This document shows positions 13,989 to 14,470 of a stretch of DNA of 14,470 bases, in pieces. The position numbers were made by a program, and so were the translations under genes. The notes beneath the pieces are model-generated. The model was not told the DNA's origin, did not search any database, and saw only the letters and a list, made by a program, of their open reading frames with translations. Source of the stretch: Campylobacterota bacterium (GTDB lineage Bacteria > Campylobacterota > Campylobacteria > Campylobacterales > SZUA-545); the NCBI GenBank assembly GCA_003561815.1, contig PWVP01000026.1, positions 1 through 14,470 on the forward strand. Reading direction: 5' to 3'. Numbering within the stretch: position 1 is the stretch's first letter; each line of letters begins with the position of its first letter.

Positions 13989-14470
13989 ATGGAACTGATT
14001 CGGGATTTTGTGCACGCCATTATGAGCGAAGATGTGGGCCGAGGGGATCTCTTCGCCCGCTGCCAGGCCCCCCAAAACCGGGTAGCGGTGATCCGCTCAA
14101 AAAGCCACGGCGTCTTTGCCGGTAGCCCCTACGCCCAGGCGCTGGCCGATGTCTGCCGCCTGAATCTCACACTGCTGGTCAACGACGGCGACACGATCAC
14201 ACCCGAAACCCAGCTGTTGACGCTCGAGGGTGAGGATGTCTCGCTGCTTCAGGCAGAGCGCACCATGCTCAACCTGCTGCAGCACGCCAGCGGAATCGCC
14301 ACCAACACCCGAGCTTATGCCCAGAAGCTCGAAGGCAGCGGCGTGATGCTGTTGGATACCCGAAAGACCCGTCCGCTTCTGCGGCGCATGGAGAAGTACG
14401 CTACCCGTATCGGCGGCGCAGTGAATCACCGCATGGGGCTGGATGACTGTCTGATGCTAAAGGACACCCA
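13989..14470 (+). CDS. nadC: Quinolinate phosphoribosyltransferase (decarboxylating), partial
   Basis: The first 160 codons of NadC, which joins quinolinate and PRPP to give nicotinate mononucleotide, CO2 and pyrophosphate in de novo NAD synthesis. The N-terminal half (to about 95) is the mixed alpha/beta lid with EDVGRGDLF (14-22) and the AERTMLNLLQHASGIAT stretch (89-105). The barrel then begins with LLDTRKTRPLLRRMEKYATR (121-140) and NHRMGLDDCLMLKDT (146-160), supplying the conserved Arg, Lys and His residues that bind substrate (Arg125, Lys126, His147, Arg148, Lys158). The start has GAGG seven bases upstream. The remaining roughly 110 residues lie beyond the window. These motifs resemble the Campylobacterota form. 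It is divergent from the secretion operon; no functional link is apparent. Confidence 0.95.
   Translation, partial: MELIRDFVHAIMSEDVGRGDLFARCQAPQNRVAVIRSKSHGVFAGSPYAQALADVCRLNLTLLVNDGDTITPETQLLTLEGEDVSLLQAERTMLNLLQHASGIATNTRAYAQKLEGSGVMLLDTRKTRPLLRRMEKYATRIGGAVNHRMGLDDCLMLKDT

Noticed and set aside
1..14470. CRISPR arrays, insertion sequences, tRNA or rRNA genes, integrase or attachment sites
   Set aside because: No regularly spaced long direct repeats, transposase or integrase frames, or RNA gene signatures were seen; the window is almost fully accounted for by the protein genes listed.

Overview
The window looks like chromosomal DNA of a free-living member of the Campylobacterota (the former Epsilonproteobacteria) with an unusually high GC content, near 60% by eye. 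The best taxonomic clue is the partial NadC at the right edge. Its run of residues from DTRKTRPLLR to NHRMGLDDCLMLKDT closely matches the Campylobacterota form of quinolinate phosphoribosyltransferase as I remember it. The assignment is an inference from one partial protein plus general gene style.

Left part (1-4230). A partial, minus-strand STAS-domain protein with a receiver-like middle segment (1-1016) is divergently transcribed from slyD (1176-1694), an FKBP-type prolyl isomerase with a short Cys/Gly tail. slyD ends in an intrinsic terminator. It is followed on the plus strand by an 832-residue cytosolic diguanylate cyclase with four CBS motifs, two PAS domains, a Cys-rich GAF-like region and a GGEEF domain (1732-4230).

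Central and right part (4246-13888, all minus strand). Ten tightly packed genes form what looks like one operon, read from right to left: a lipoprotein subtilisin/kexin-like protease with a C-terminal P domain; a small exported protein that resembles a free-standing subtilase propeptide (inhibitor I9 type); then the type II secretion genes gspK, gspL, gspM, gspN, gspC, gspD and gspE, and a last class III-signal pseudopilin. Almost every junction overlaps or is only a few bases long, so translational coupling is likely. The exception is the 62-base gspK-gspL gap, which carries a GC-rich hairpin. No gspF, major pseudopilin gspG or prepilin peptidase gspO is visible here, so the rest of the machine must be encoded elsewhere.

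Right edge. nadC (13989 onward, partial) is divergent from the operon. The 100-base region between them holds candidate promoters for both directions.

How the genes fit together: the secretion genes would build the inner-membrane platform (L, M, C, ATPase E), the pilus tip (K and a minor pseudopilin) and the outer-membrane secretin (D). The protease is the obvious candidate cargo, and the separately encoded propeptide-like protein is a candidate folding chaperone and inhibitor for it in the periplasm. This split protease/propeptide pair locked into a secretion operon is the most interesting feature of the window. A second notable signal is the repeated palindrome GCGATCGC (10 exact copies, all between 6534 and 12912), similar to the cyanobacterial HIP1 element.
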